A stretch of 64,000 nt of DNA from Hexactinellida sp. DTS-2022. Lineage: Eukaryota > Porifera > Hexactinellida. Shown here piece after piece: positions 42,271 to 52,058 of the stretch. Both the position numbers and the translations under genes were made by a program. Position 1 is the first letter of the stretch, and every line of letters starts with the position of its first letter. The stretch spans positions 5,044,501-5,108,500 of the forward strand of contig JAPNXP010000012.1 of NCBI GenBank assembly GCA_028753945.1, written 5' to 3'. A model generated the notes under the pieces. It saw only the letters and a program-made list of their open reading frames with translations. It searched no databases and was not told the DNA's origin.

Positions 42271-44119
42271 ATGTCTGCTCCTGTATTCTCACACTTTGAG
42301 GTGCTACCCAATTCCATTGGTATGTCGATTAAAGCCAGATGCAAGCACTGCTCGACTACCATATCTGGAAGGATAAACACCACTTCAAACTTCCACACTC
42401 ATTTGAGGGTAAGTTGCAATATTATAGCAGCTATATTTATACAAATATTTATTATTGTTATTATCTTAGAGGAAACACAAGATTATGTACCAGAGACAGG
42501 TAGCGGGCATTCGTTGCACTGTCGGTAGACCGAGTAAAGCCGCAGTGGAGCAATTCCACATAAAACCACTTCCGGTTCAACCCACGGACACATTGTTACA
42601 GCTCATCGCAGGAGACGGGCTGCCTCTCTCCATTGTGGAGAGTGAGAACTTCCGCAGGTTCGTGTCTACGCTAGACCCGCACTACCAACTGCCCACTCAG
42701 GAGTTGGTGTCGACTCGCCTCCTAGCGGAGATGTCCGCGTCAATACAGAGCTTCATAAAGCTGAGGCTCCAGAGAGCTCACACTGTGTGCATCAGTTTGT
42801 CGCTCACCCACTCCAGTCAGGACATGCGGACTCTCATAGGAATGACAGCTCACTGCATTGTAGACTGGCAAGTGCACTCTATGTTGCTATCCTTCACACA
42901 GCAGGAGGGACCATGTAGCAAGGAGACTGTACAGCACCAGTACGAACAGGTAATGGAAGTGTACGGACTGAGCCATAAGGTAACCTGTGTCTCCGTGCAC
43001 GATGTTACTGGTGTAGAAGCCCCGCGTGAGCTCTCTCTCCCCGACTTCATTACTGACACTGCTGACCAGTCTGATAACAGTATGGCTCTAGAGTCAGTAG
43101 ACACAGACGTGAAGGAATTCCCGTTAGACTTCCTGCCGAGATTCAGTCCCTGCTTCGTGTCCAGTCTCCAGCGGGTTGTGAGGGACTCTCTGAGAAGAAT
43201 GTCTGATCCTCTGAAGAACTCCGTTCACAAGATATCTGATATTATCAGGTACGTTCAGTCCTCAGGGGCGAGTGAGAAAAAGGGAAATAATTATAACTCT
43301 GAAGACTCGAGATGGATTTCTCAGCTGGACATGATTCGCAATCTCTTGTGTTTATCTGAAGAAGAATTTGCAAAGTTTGAAATAACTCACTTTATGAAGG
43401 AAGACAAAGATCTCCTCCAGGAGCTGTGCACTATCCTATACCCAATCGAACACGCGATAAAACTAATTCAGAGCAGCACCAGCGTGTCGGCTGGCTTCAT
43501 TATCCCAGTCACGCGCGGCATCAAACACAAGCTCGCCCAGCTATCCCCCGTGAGCAGCCACGAGATGCTCTCTGCTCTCAGGAGCTCCGTGGCAGAGAGA
43601 CTCTCCCGCTACGAACAGGACGACACCTACGTCACAGCCTCCGTGCTGGACCCCAGATTCAAGCTGAGGTGGAGCAGCCAGGAGGAGCAGTACATGATTA
43701 AATCCGCGTTCCTGAACAAGGTGTCTCTCCTCCGGGCCTGCCACCCCTCCTACTCGCCGCACCTCGCCCCCCCACTCGCGAAATCTCTCACGATAGAGGA
43801 TGACCTGTTCAGTTTCATGGCCCCCAACAACTCCAGCCAGCCCGCGCCCTTCAGCACCCTGGAGGCGGAGACGGAGGTCATCAAGTATCTGTCCCAGCCC
43901 TGTCTGGACATGGACACCGACCCCCTCCACTTCTGGCGGACACAGCAGGCCAGCTTCCCTCTCCTGGCAGAAATGGCCGCCACCTACCTGTCTCTGCCGA
44001 CCACGCCCCCCCAGGGCCCCCTAGCCAGCGCGAGCCTCGGAGCTGTCAGCAATGAAACGTTTCAGAAGCTAATGATTGTAAAATATAATTCACATTTGCA
44101 AATAAGGTCTGTATCTTGA
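42271..44119 (+). CDS. BED-finger protein derived from a hAT transposase (domesticated)
   Basis: Two exons, 42271-42408 and 42470-44119, join in phase (intron 61 bp) to 595 residues. The junction completes a BED zinc finger: CKHC ... FHTHLR|RKHK. The body follows the hAT transposase plan: a segment like the first catalytic block reads CISLSLTHSSQDMRTLIGMTAHCIVDW, and the C-terminus has the dimerisation layout EAETEVIKYLSQPC..DPLHFWRTQQASFPLLAEMAATYLSLP. Where active hAT enzymes have an aspartate before W-T-S, and D-N-A and C-x-x-H motifs, this protein has none, so it should be catalytically dead. The frame is intact and no terminal repeats flank it. I infer a host gene of the ZBED type, probably DNA-binding. 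Confidence 0.8.
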
Positions 44120-44230
44120 TGTTTCTATTCAATATGTTTATTATAACCTATAATATTCTAGTATAATCAATTCGTTGTGTGTTGTTGATATTGCTGTTAG
44201 CTAGCCTATATTATATTAGTGCATAGTCCT

Positions 44231-44455
44231 ATGTCTCTTGTCTCCGGGCAAACAGCGAGCTCTAGTACTCAGATGGATGAAGAGAGCGCAGCTGATCTCA
44301 ACCAAATGATGGACTATGAAGAACCAGGGATTAGCGGCTCATCTGAGTTTTCTCAGAGTGATAAAATAATCCATTTGGACTTCTACAATCGGTTTGGAGA
44401 TCTCTGTGATGACGACAACTTTGACATGGCAGCGCCTCCCTCCAAATCTAAGTGA
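44231..44455 (+). CDS. COPS9: COP9 signalosome subunit 9 (CSNAP/MYEOV2)
   Basis: Small single-exon gene, 74 residues from the ATG at 44231, or 60 from an inner ATG at 44273 which is nearer to the human length of 57. The diagnostic end is DKIIHLDFYNRFGDLCDDDNFD, matching the human K-x-V-H-x-D-F-F-N-D-F-E-D-L-F-D-D-D-D tail (aromatic and acidic residues by which COPS9 docks into the signalosome). An additional nine or so residues, MAAPPSKSK, follow it. The signalosome removes NEDD8 from cullins, including the CUL3 encoded at the start of this window. It starts 111 bp after the BED/hAT gene with no AATAAA between them. Confidence 0.82.
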   Translation: MSLVSGQTASSSTQMDEESAADLNQMMDYEEPGISGSSEFSQSDKIIHLDFYNRFGDLCDDDNFDMAAPPSKSK

Positions 44456-44658
44456 CGTCACAGTTTGTTTGTCACTGTTATAATGAATGCTGAGTGAAAT
44501 TATACTACGTTATATTTGTCAGAGGATACATTTAATTTAGTATTTTAGTTCACTGCCTTTTGCATCTAGAATCATATGTCACATTGTTAGATATAATTTT
44601 CCGTTAATACAGATATAATATATTATACATTATTTCCTGACTAAACTGTTGAATTTAA

Positions 44659-45237
44659 TTACTCTCTGCTATCACCAATTGCTCCTCGCAATTCATTCAA
44701 TATAACTTGTAATATATCCAAGTTTGGTAGTGTGTTCTCAAATATAACTTTGCATTCCTTCTTCGTTACCAACATCAAATAAAATATAACTCTCTGTCTC
44801 CGAAATCCTTCATTAATACACACAACATCAACATGCTCACACAAGTACACTGTGTAGCTAGACGGCCAGCACATGTACCTCATTACTGTTTGTATTGCTT
44901 TCCCGTGTACGACTATAACTTCTTCAGAGAGCACTGTTGTAATTAGAACAATGAGCATATAGGCCGCTCCCACTGCATAGGCTGTATACCAATAGACTGT
45001 TAAATTGAGCAGTAAGTAGAGAGGAGTGGAAATAGTGACTGCTAGCATTAGGTTGATAGCTAAGTACCTGCAAATCTGAATTTTACTGTAGCTAATTTTA
45101 ATTCTAGTCACTCGGTCGATCACTTTGCCTCTCTTACCTTCGGTCAGCTCAGCAGACCTTGTTTCTACTTGCAAATTATCGCCATTGATACTCTTACCTC
45201 TGTTGTGCTTATTGGAATTTTGGAATCTGGTTTTCAT
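44659..45237 (-). CDS. PIGH: PIG-H, GPI-GlcNAc transferase subunit
   Basis: Single exon, 192 residues (human 188). Two adjacent hydrophobic segments near 62-105 (LAINLMLAVTISTPLYLLLNL; AYAVGAAYMLIVLITTVLSEE) form the membrane hairpin. After them come the PIG-H domain features SEEVIVVHGKAIQT, VDVVCINEGFRRQRVIFYL and VIFENTLPNLDILQVILNEL. PIG-H belongs to the ER complex (PIG-A, C, H, P, Q, Y, DPM2) that adds GlcNAc to phosphatidylinositol, the first step of GPI synthesis. Convergent with COPS9, 203 bp apart. Confidence 0.85.
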   Translation of the reverse strand: MKTRFQNSNKHNRGKSINGDNLQVETRSAELTEGKRGKVIDRVTRIKISYSKIQICRYLAINLMLAVTISTPLYLLLNLTVYWYTAYAVGAAYMLIVLITTVLSEEVIVVHGKAIQTVMRYMCWPSSYTVYLCEHVDVVCINEGFRRQRVIFYLMLVTKKECKVIFENTLPNLDILQVILNELRGAIGDSRE

Positions 45238-45529
45238 TCAACTAATCTTTCAAAATTTTAAATTCAGATATTTATTCAGCTGACAGTTGCTGACAGAATA
45301 CATTGAGCAATTATGGTTGCGGTTCATTTCTCTGTATTCCTCAATGGAATCCTCATACACATTAGTTAATTATCTAAAAAGTATATTTGTCTATTGTCCG
45401 ATTAATACTTCATACAATTATCCACAAAGATTTTCAATATTATACATACATCATACATGTACCTACATTATGGGAACTTAGACAAACACTATTAGCACAT
45501 TAACGAGTCCTTGCAATAATGTAAAGTTA

Positions 45530-48500
45530 TTATTTGCTTGCATTAATTACGCTATTGTAGATGGGGTTGTTCTCTTTTAATGAGAACGCGTTTGGATCTG
45601 GGACCTTTGAGACGATTGAGGTAACATAATGCGGCTCCTGTGAAATAGCAGCTAACTCTGCTAAGTCGCTTGTTAGTTTATTATCGCGAATGTACTCGTA
45701 AGTAGCTGTGCTGTCACTGGAGTTAGCCAGAATGTGCCCCGGGACTAGGTCATCTGCCTCCGAGTACTCGTGTGCTAGAGGGGGAGTCTCTTTGTCGATA
45801 TCTTCGTATTCGTTGATCTCTTCTCTGTTGCTCGCTTGTGGACCTATTGACTGAACGTATTCCTTCTTAGAATTCGTATTTAAGTCCATGTACTGTGAAT
45901 CATCCAGGATAATTGTACTAAGAGACCTTGTTTCTAGATATTCGCTATTTTGTAGTATCAGTTGCTTTTTCTGTGGGGAACTTCTTTTCGAATCAATTCG
46001 TTCTTGATTTACGTATTCGCTATTCGTGTTCTGCATAGTTTTTGGGTCTAAACTTTCATATAGCGTATCCACATGGCTAGTTGCATTTTGATTTTCAGTG
46101 CCTAGGATAGAATTAAGATACTCAGAAGCAGGAGCTCTGCCCAAACTAGGATTGGTAGCGAGGTAACCAGAGGGCGCAGCTGTCTCTCTGTTAGGATTCG
46201 TATCTAGATACTCAGAGGCAGGAGCTCTGCCCAAACTGGGATTGGTAGCGAGGTAGCCAGAGGGATCAGCTGTTCCTGTGTTAGGATTCGTATCTAGATA
46301 CTCAGAAGCAGGAGCTCTGCCCAAACTAGGATTGGTAGCGAGGTAGCCAGAGGGATCAGCTGTTCCTGTGTTAGGATTCGTATCTAGATACTCAGAAGCA
46401 GGAGCTCTGCCCAAACTAGGATTGGTAGCGAGGTAGCCAGAGGGATCAGCTGTTCCTGTGTTAGGATTCGTATCTAGATACTCAGAAGCAGGAGCTCTGC
46501 CCAAACTAGGATTGGTAGCGAGGTAGCCAGAGGGATCAGCTGTTCCTGAGTTAAGATTCGTATCTAGATACTCAGAGGCAGGAGCTGTGCCCAAACTGGG
46601 ATTGGTAGCAAGGTAGCCAGAGGGATCAGCTGTTCCTGAGTTAGGATTCGTATCTAGATACTCAGAGGCAGGAGCTCTGCCCAAACTAGGATTGGTAGCG
46701 AGGTAACCAGAGGGATCAGCTGTTCCTGTGTTAGGATTCGTATCTAAATACTCAGAGGCAGGAGCTCTGCCCAAACTAGGATTGGTAGCGAGGTAGCCAG
46801 AGGGATCAGCTGTTCCTGTGTTAGGATTCGTATCTAGATACTCAGAAGCAGGAGCTCTGCCCAAACTAGGATTGGTAGCGAGGTAGCCAGAGGGATCAGC
46901 TGTTCCTGAGTTAGGATTCGTATCTAGATATTCAGAGGCAGGAGCTCTGCCCAAACTAGGATTGGTAGCGAGGTAGCCAGAGGGCGCTTTTGGTCCAGCT
47001 GTTGTACGATTACTTGTATGTTGTTGATCGGTAGATTTTGTTGAATATGATGCTTCCTTTTGGCTTGTATGAGGATTTGTATGGATCTCTGCTTCAGGTT
47101 GGCTGCTCATTTTCGCAATTATGCTTTCCTCCACCATTGCTTCCGGCTCATAAATATCGTTAGAGAGCATATAGTCACTTCCTGATTTGCTTGTCCTATT
47201 GGATAGAGACCCTACTACATGTAGCTCGTTTCCATCGAACTGTATCAGTGGAATTCCATCAGCTGTTTCTCCTGTAGCAGACTTGTTATTATGTATTTCT
47301 GCACACATATCTTGTGCTAGGGAATACTCAGTCGGCCTCTCAGTTTGGCTAGGCTTTGGTTGCACAGGAGTGTGTCTAGGAATTGGATTGTCTGCCATTT
47401 CATAACCGTTCATAACTGGTTTATTTTCTTCTGTTCGTTTGATATTTTCTCTTAGATTCTCGTAATTCAATGTCCCTCTCTTTCCATTGATCGCATCCCT
47501 AACTAATACCTGAACTTGAGTTGTGACCAAATAGGCCATCACCTCTTCGTCGATTTCTTCATAGTCCGCTAAAACACTACTGTCGCGAGAGTCGCTTCTT
47601 ACTCCCTGGTCTGGGTCTCCATACACGTACAGCCCAGGCTCTTTAAGCAGTTCCTGCAGCTTGCTACTGAGCTCCTCGAAGGAAATCCTGTCATCTGGTT
47701 TATCTATCCAACAACGGCTCAAGAGTTGGTAGAGTTTTGAACTGCAGTTGATTGGTTGCTCTAGCCGGCTTCCAGATACTAGAAACTCTATCACCTGTTG
47801 AACCTTGACATTACCATAAGGACGTTTAGCTGATGTTAAAATTTCCCAAACAGTTATCCCGTAGCTCCAGACGTCTGACTTGTGAGAATATTGTTTGTAG
47901 AAAATGGATTCCAAGGGCATCCACCTGACTGGGATCTTCCCTCCACTTGAGATGTACTGATCTTCTCCCACGCCAAGAATCCGACTCATTCCGAAATCTG
48001 ATATTTTCACTAGCTCGTTAGATTCAACAAGACAATTTCTCGATGCTAGATCCCTATGAACTAACCGTCTAGATTCCAAATAATTCATCCCACTCGCTAT
48101 CTGTTGCATAAAGGTTAGTTTAATACTGGGTGTCAGACAATCCCCTTGTTTCTTGAGGTAGTCCAGCAGAGAGCCGCCTTGCACCAACTCGTTGACGACC
48201 ATGAGTTGTCTGGCCATACAGAGACAGTAGAATCGGACCAGATACCTATGCCGCATTTTAGCCAGCAATACAGCCTCCTTTATTAATTCCTGCATGTCTT
48301 CTATGGGCGCATCTTGGTTGAGCTCTTTTATCGCTACCATCACAGGCTCTCCTTCAACAGGCTGCCAAACTCCGCTGTACACTATGCCAAAGGCTCCCTT
48401 GCCCAATACGGTCCTCTTCTCTATTCTAGTCAGGTCTGCTATGACTAGTTGTGTCATGTCTGCCTCGAAGAGAGACTCCTGGCTGCCGGCCAAGCCTCGC

Positions 48501-51424
48501 GAGTGCTGTGTAAGCTGGGAACCTATAGTGTTCATTTCAACTCCGTCATACGACTGTCTAGGATCTCCCGGCAACAAGCCATAGGTTGGATTCTCTTGTT
48601 CTTTATCGATTGTTATTTTATTTCTTGAGTGTCTGAGGTATATACAAACTGAGGCAAAGAAAATTCCAATAATACAAATAATAATGCCGATGCTTACGAC
48701 GAAAACACCGACAATTTGAAGCTTGAACTCATCTAGTGTCTCCACCAGTGAATTCGTATTGTTGGGAGTGCACGTTATTCCGCTTTCGTCAAGTTCGAAA
48801 TTAATCGGACACTCACTGACGCAGGTCCCGTTCTGTAGTCTGGCGAAGAGGCAAGAAGTGCAGTCTTCTAGGCTCCTGCAGGCGCGACACAATGGGGGAC
48901 AAGGAAGGCACTCAGGGTTCATGTCTTCCCTTTCGTAGAACCCTTCGTAGCACGCCTCTGTGCATGTAGCGTTATTCGTATCCCATCTTGTTAAAAAGTT
49001 TGGATCATTGCACGCTGTGCACCTATACATTCCTTGCGCGTCACAAGTCCCACACGAAACGTAGCATGGATCGCAGTTAGAATTAGAGTCTCCATACTTC
49101 CCGTCGCTGCACTCTGCCACACAAATACCACTGTCATTTAGGTTCTTGCAACTGACACAGTCAGAAGGGCTCGACCCGCTACACCCATTGCACTCTTGGT
49201 TGCATTCCTTGCATTCCATCAGCGCCTCATACTCACTATCTGCATTGCAAGTCTCCACGCACACTCCGTTACTTGAGAAGTATTTGCAAGAGAGACAATT
49301 CTCCGACCCAGTCCCGTTACATGTTGCACATAGGGAGTGGCAAGGGCGACACACTTCAATAGAACCAGTTGAAGTGTTCAGAGCCGGTATGACTTCTGTG
49401 ACTGGCTGTGTCCGCTCGAAGTAACTGATGCCAGGACACAGGTCCCCAGAGATGCAACCAGTTTGTTTATCTTCACTATCAAGTACGAGTCTGTTGCATA
49501 GGTTACACCCGCCAATCGATAGCGTTATGTTAGGGCCAGTACACCCCATTACACATAACGGGTCACACGGTATGCAGGTATTCTCTTCATTAACATAGTG
49601 GTTGGTAGGGCATAATTGAACACATTCAGTATTAACCTTCAAGTTGACACATGCGTCACAAGTGAAGCCCGTTGCGTCTGTGCAAGAACTGACGCACTGT
49701 GGGCTGCAAGGAGAGCAGGTTCTAGTCACAGGGTTTGAAAATACTCGCGGGATCCCTGAACAGTTCCTAACACACGTGCGCTCATGAATGAAGTTCCTAC
49801 ACCTGACACAGCGGGTCGGATCGGGACCCCAGCACCGGAATTCCGGTTGGCACTCGTAGTCGCAAGTGCAGTTAGGATTATCGGGGTAGGCAGATGCTAC
49901 ACTCGGTGTCACCTCCGATTCTGGTCTAAATACGGTCAGATTGGCCAGGTAGCAAAGGTTAAGGTTCGAGAGAAATTTGATTTCTCCATTGCTAACTGAT
50001 TGTAGTCCAGACAAGTCAATGTATTCAAAATTATTTGCGGCAGCTAGTAGAGATGTGGTGGAAGATACGAGCTGAGTTCCTTGTATAGTTTGTAGATTTC
50101 TTAGAAAATCGAAAACCATTATATTATCTGGGGAGCTTGTGATCGACAAATAGCCGGTAATTTCGATGATATTCTCCAAGTACCTCAACTCGTTTGCAGT
50201 TATTTCATTGAATGATTCTGTGTTTATTTTGACAATTCCGTTCACTCGTGTGCAGTTCTCGAACAGATGGGCATTAGTTAAAGCTAAGGAGTCAGAACCA
50301 GTTCCGTTAATGTCAGTTCCGTTGCATTCCCTGGGACACGCGCTGCCACAGAATTCACACTTCTGAATGTTGTTCTCGTCAATGACAGGTGTGAACCCCT
50401 CGGGACACCTCAGGAGACACTGCTCCTCGAATTGAATATAGTTACCGATGCATTCTTCCACGCAGAACTTGTCCAAGGTGAACTTCCCATCTGGGTTTAT
50501 CTCCGATGTGAAAGTTATAATATTCAGTACGAACCTCGGGGGGCAGCTTTCGACGCATATATCGCTGTTATCTTTTCCAATGCATCCGTAGCATTGGTCT
50601 GGACCCGGGCCATAGCACCCTCCTAGACACTGCTCGTCACAGCATAGTCCCTGCGTTACGTCATAGCAGCCTGTTTCTACAGGGCAGGCCGTGCAGCCTA
50701 GCCCTGAGAAGGTAGAGGTCAGCACTTGGCAACTGCTCTCATTCCAACATACCCCTCCCAGGCACTGGTCGCACTGCGACTCGACTAACGAGACATTGCA
50801 GTCACTCGCTAAGTCCACTATTACTGACTCGCCATAGTTGCCTCCTATCTCGACTTCAGTCCTAAATACTATCTCAGTATTTCTGAATACCTGCTTCCAA
50901 TTAACTCCGTACAAGTTGCAGCCTGAGGCGGGGTCGAGGAGCTCCTTTGTAATATCCTGTCCAGCCACGTTAGCTTTCTCGACTAATATCCCCACTGTAT
51001 GCGCGCCGATGTATGTGAGCTGTGGGAATAGGATTTGACTTATTGTACAGTTTAAGAAGAAAATTGAATACGTCTGAGTTCCGAAAATTGGGCTGAATGA
51101 CGATTTACCGCCTACAATCCTTAACCGCGGGAGTATTAGTTCGGGAGTCTTTACGTTAAAGAATAGTATGTAGTCTGTCACCTCTTCCAACTGGTCGAGA
51201 AATGAAAAGTTGGAACTCTGAAATTCTGGAGATGAGCTCTCCAATCGGATTGTTAGAGAGCCCAGAATGTGCTGACAACCGCAATATACATTTTCAAACT
51301 CTGCAAGCGGTCTCAGATTCTCGATTGGTTCTACGATGCACACCTCTTTAACCGGGCACAACAGTACTGAATTCAGTAAGATTATGATTAGTAACGCCTT
51401 CAAATATATCTTTTTTACAACCAT
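45530..51424 (-). CDS. EGFR-like receptor tyrosine kinase with tandem-repeat tail
   Basis: A single uninterrupted frame of 1964 residues. Signal peptide at 1-22, then L1 (LTIRLESS..), a furin-like cysteine-rich region (CLGGCYGPGPDQCYGC), L2 (NIIEITGYLSITSSPDNI..FLRNLQTI) and a long second cysteine-rich region (to about 900), so the EGFR/insulin-receptor ectodomain order L-CR-L-CR. A membrane helix lies at about 903-930. The juxtamembrane NPTY is a PTB-binding type site. The kinase (about 1003-1265) is complete: GKGAFGIVYSGVW, VAIKEL, HRDLASRN, SDFGMSR, GGKIPVRWMPLESI, SDVWSYGITVWE. This, and the absence of a cleavage site or fibronectin domains, favours EGFR over insulin receptor. The tail (about 1266-1964) holds ten 30-residue repeats, each with two tyrosines (SGYLAT and SEYLDT), plus an NPIY near the end. 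It shares no introns with animal EGFR genes. Confidence 0.92.
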   Translation of the reverse strand: MVVKKIYLKALLIIILLNSVLLCPVKEVCIVEPIENLRPLAEFENVYCGCQHILGSLTIRLESSSPEFQSSNFSFLDQLEEVTDYILFFNVKTPELILPRLRIVGGKSSFSPIFGTQTYSIFFLNCTISQILFPQLTYIGAHTVGILVEKANVAGQDITKELLDPASGCNLYGVNWKQVFRNTEIVFRTEVEIGGNYGESVIVDLASDCNVSLVESQCDQCLGGVCWNESSCQVLTSTFSGLGCTACPVETGCYDVTQGLCCDEQCLGGCYGPGPDQCYGCIGKDNSDICVESCPPRFVLNIITFTSEINPDGKFTLDKFCVEECIGNYIQFEEQCLLRCPEGFTPVIDENNIQKCEFCGSACPRECNGTDINGTGSDSLALTNAHLFENCTRVNGIVKINTESFNEITANELRYLENIIEITGYLSITSSPDNIMVFDFLRNLQTIQGTQLVSSTTSLLAAANNFEYIDLSGLQSVSNGEIKFLSNLNLCYLANLTVFRPESEVTPSVASAYPDNPNCTCDYECQPEFRCWGPDPTRCVRCRNFIHERTCVRNCSGIPRVFSNPVTRTCSPCSPQCVSSCTDATGFTCDACVNLKVNTECVQLCPTNHYVNEENTCIPCDPLCVMGCTGPNITLSIGGCNLCNRLVLDSEDKQTGCISGDLCPGISYFERTQPVTEVIPALNTSTGSIEVCRPCHSLCATCNGTGSENCLSCKYFSSNGVCVETCNADSEYEALMECKECNQECNGCSGSSPSDCVSCKNLNDSGICVAECSDGKYGDSNSNCDPCYVSCGTCDAQGMYRCTACNDPNFLTRWDTNNATCTEACYEGFYEREDMNPECLPCPPLCRACRSLEDCTSCLFARLQNGTCVSECPINFELDESGITCTPNNTNSLVETLDEFKLQIVGVFVVSIGIIICIIGIFFASVCIYLRHSRNKITIDKEQENPTYGLLPGDPRQSYDGVEMNTIGSQLTQHSRGLAGSQESLFEADMTQLVIADLTRIEKRTVLGKGAFGIVYSGVWQPVEGEPVMVAIKELNQDAPIEDMQELIKEAVLLAKMRHRYLVRFYCLCMARQLMVVNELVQGGSLLDYLKKQGDCLTPSIKLTFMQQIASGMNYLESRRLVHRDLASRNCLVESNELVKISDFGMSRILGVGEDQYISSGGKIPVRWMPLESIFYKQYSHKSDVWSYGITVWEILTSAKRPYGNVKVQQVIEFLVSGSRLEQPINCSSKLYQLLSRCWIDKPDDRISFEELSSKLQELLKEPGLYVYGDPDQGVRSDSRDSSVLADYEEIDEEVMAYLVTTQVQVLVRDAINGKRGTLNYENLRENIKRTEENKPVMNGYEMADNPIPRHTPVQPKPSQTERPTEYSLAQDMCAEIHNNKSATGETADGIPLIQFDGNELHVVGSLSNRTSKSGSDYMLSNDIYEPEAMVEESIIAKMSSQPEAEIHTNPHTSQKEASYSTKSTDQQHTSNRTTAGPKAPSGYLATNPSLGRAPASEYLDTNPNSGTADPSGYLATNPSLGRAPASEYLDTNPNTGTADPSGYLATNPSLGRAPASEYLDTNPNTGTADPSGYLATNPSLGRAPASEYLDTNPNSGTADPSGYLATNPSLGTAPASEYLDTNLNSGTADPSGYLATNPSLGRAPASEYLDTNPNTGTADPSGYLATNPSLGRAPASEYLDTNPNTGTADPSGYLATNPSLGRAPASEYLDTNPNTGTADPSGYLATNPSLGRAPASEYLDTNPNRETAAPSGYLATNPSLGRAPASEYLNSILGTENQNATSHVDTLYESLDPKTMQNTNSEYVNQERIDSKRSSPQKKQLILQNSEYLETRSLSTIILDDSQYMDLNTNSKKEYVQSIGPQASNREEINEYEDIDKETPPLAHEYSEADDLVPGHILANSSDSTATYEYIRDNKLTSDLAELAAISQEPHYVTSIVSKVPDPNAFSLKENNPIYNSVINASK
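46110..46983 (-). repeat. Coding minisatellite, ten 90-bp units in RTK tail
   Basis: A 90-bp unit recurs about ten times in frame, encoding SGYLATNPSLGRAPASEYLD followed by TNPNTGTADP with minor variants (NSG, NRE, one TNL, one GTAP). Units are nearly identical at DNA level, which points to recent unequal exchange. Confidence 0.95.
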
Positions 51425-51983
51425 TCTGAATATTATTTTACCATAAGCTATTTTCCCTTTATACTATCTGTTCTTTCCGCCACAAACTATAATTATCTCT
51501 TATCTTTACTTACAGTATTCTTGTAATTAATTAAGGCATACTTAGTGAAACACAATACACTCAATCGACTAGTTTTCCAGAATGCATTATGTCCTTCTAA
51601 TCAATATAATATGTAACAATGATTTGGTTATTTCATAAGGATATTCTAGCGGCTATTGAGAATTTCTTTGAATAGTTTGTTTGTTCTTCCGTTCGTTTCT
51701 TTTTAGCAATTCCTAATCACTGTATTTCCTCTTAATTAAGAGAATCGTTATAGTATATTATAGTGATATAATAACAGGTAAAATATAGTTTCTGAATAGG
51801 GCTGGAGAACCTTAAATTGTTTGTTGTTCTTCCTTTCGTTTCTTTTAGCAACTCCTAATCACTGTATTTCCTCTTACTGTATACAATCTCTATCAAACTC
51901 TCAAAAACTATTAAATCATTTGTTACAACTCACAAATCTTTTCAATGAACTAATGTACTATACTAGGAGCTTTACGAGTACAA
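51425..51983. other. Divergent region RTK / TBCB with a duplicated segment
   Basis: About 560 bp. Two direct copies of a segment of about 65 bp (GTTTGTT.TTCTTCC.TTCGTTTC, TAGCAA.TCCTAATCACTG, TATTTCCTCTTA) occur at 51677-51734 and 51821-51877. Each copy contains a pyrimidine tract ending in TTTTAGCAA, which looks like a splice acceptor. Confidence 0.7.
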
Positions 51984-52058
51984 ATGGATAATTTGTATAA
52001 TTCCTTACTACAAAGTGTGCTAAATTTGAATCTCCAAGTACTTAGTTGTGTAGGTGGT

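Noticed and set aside
45530..51424. Insulin-receptor assignment for the kinase
   Set aside because: The ectodomain goes straight from the second cysteine-rich region to the membrane, with no fibronectin domains and no processing site, which favours the EGFR branch.
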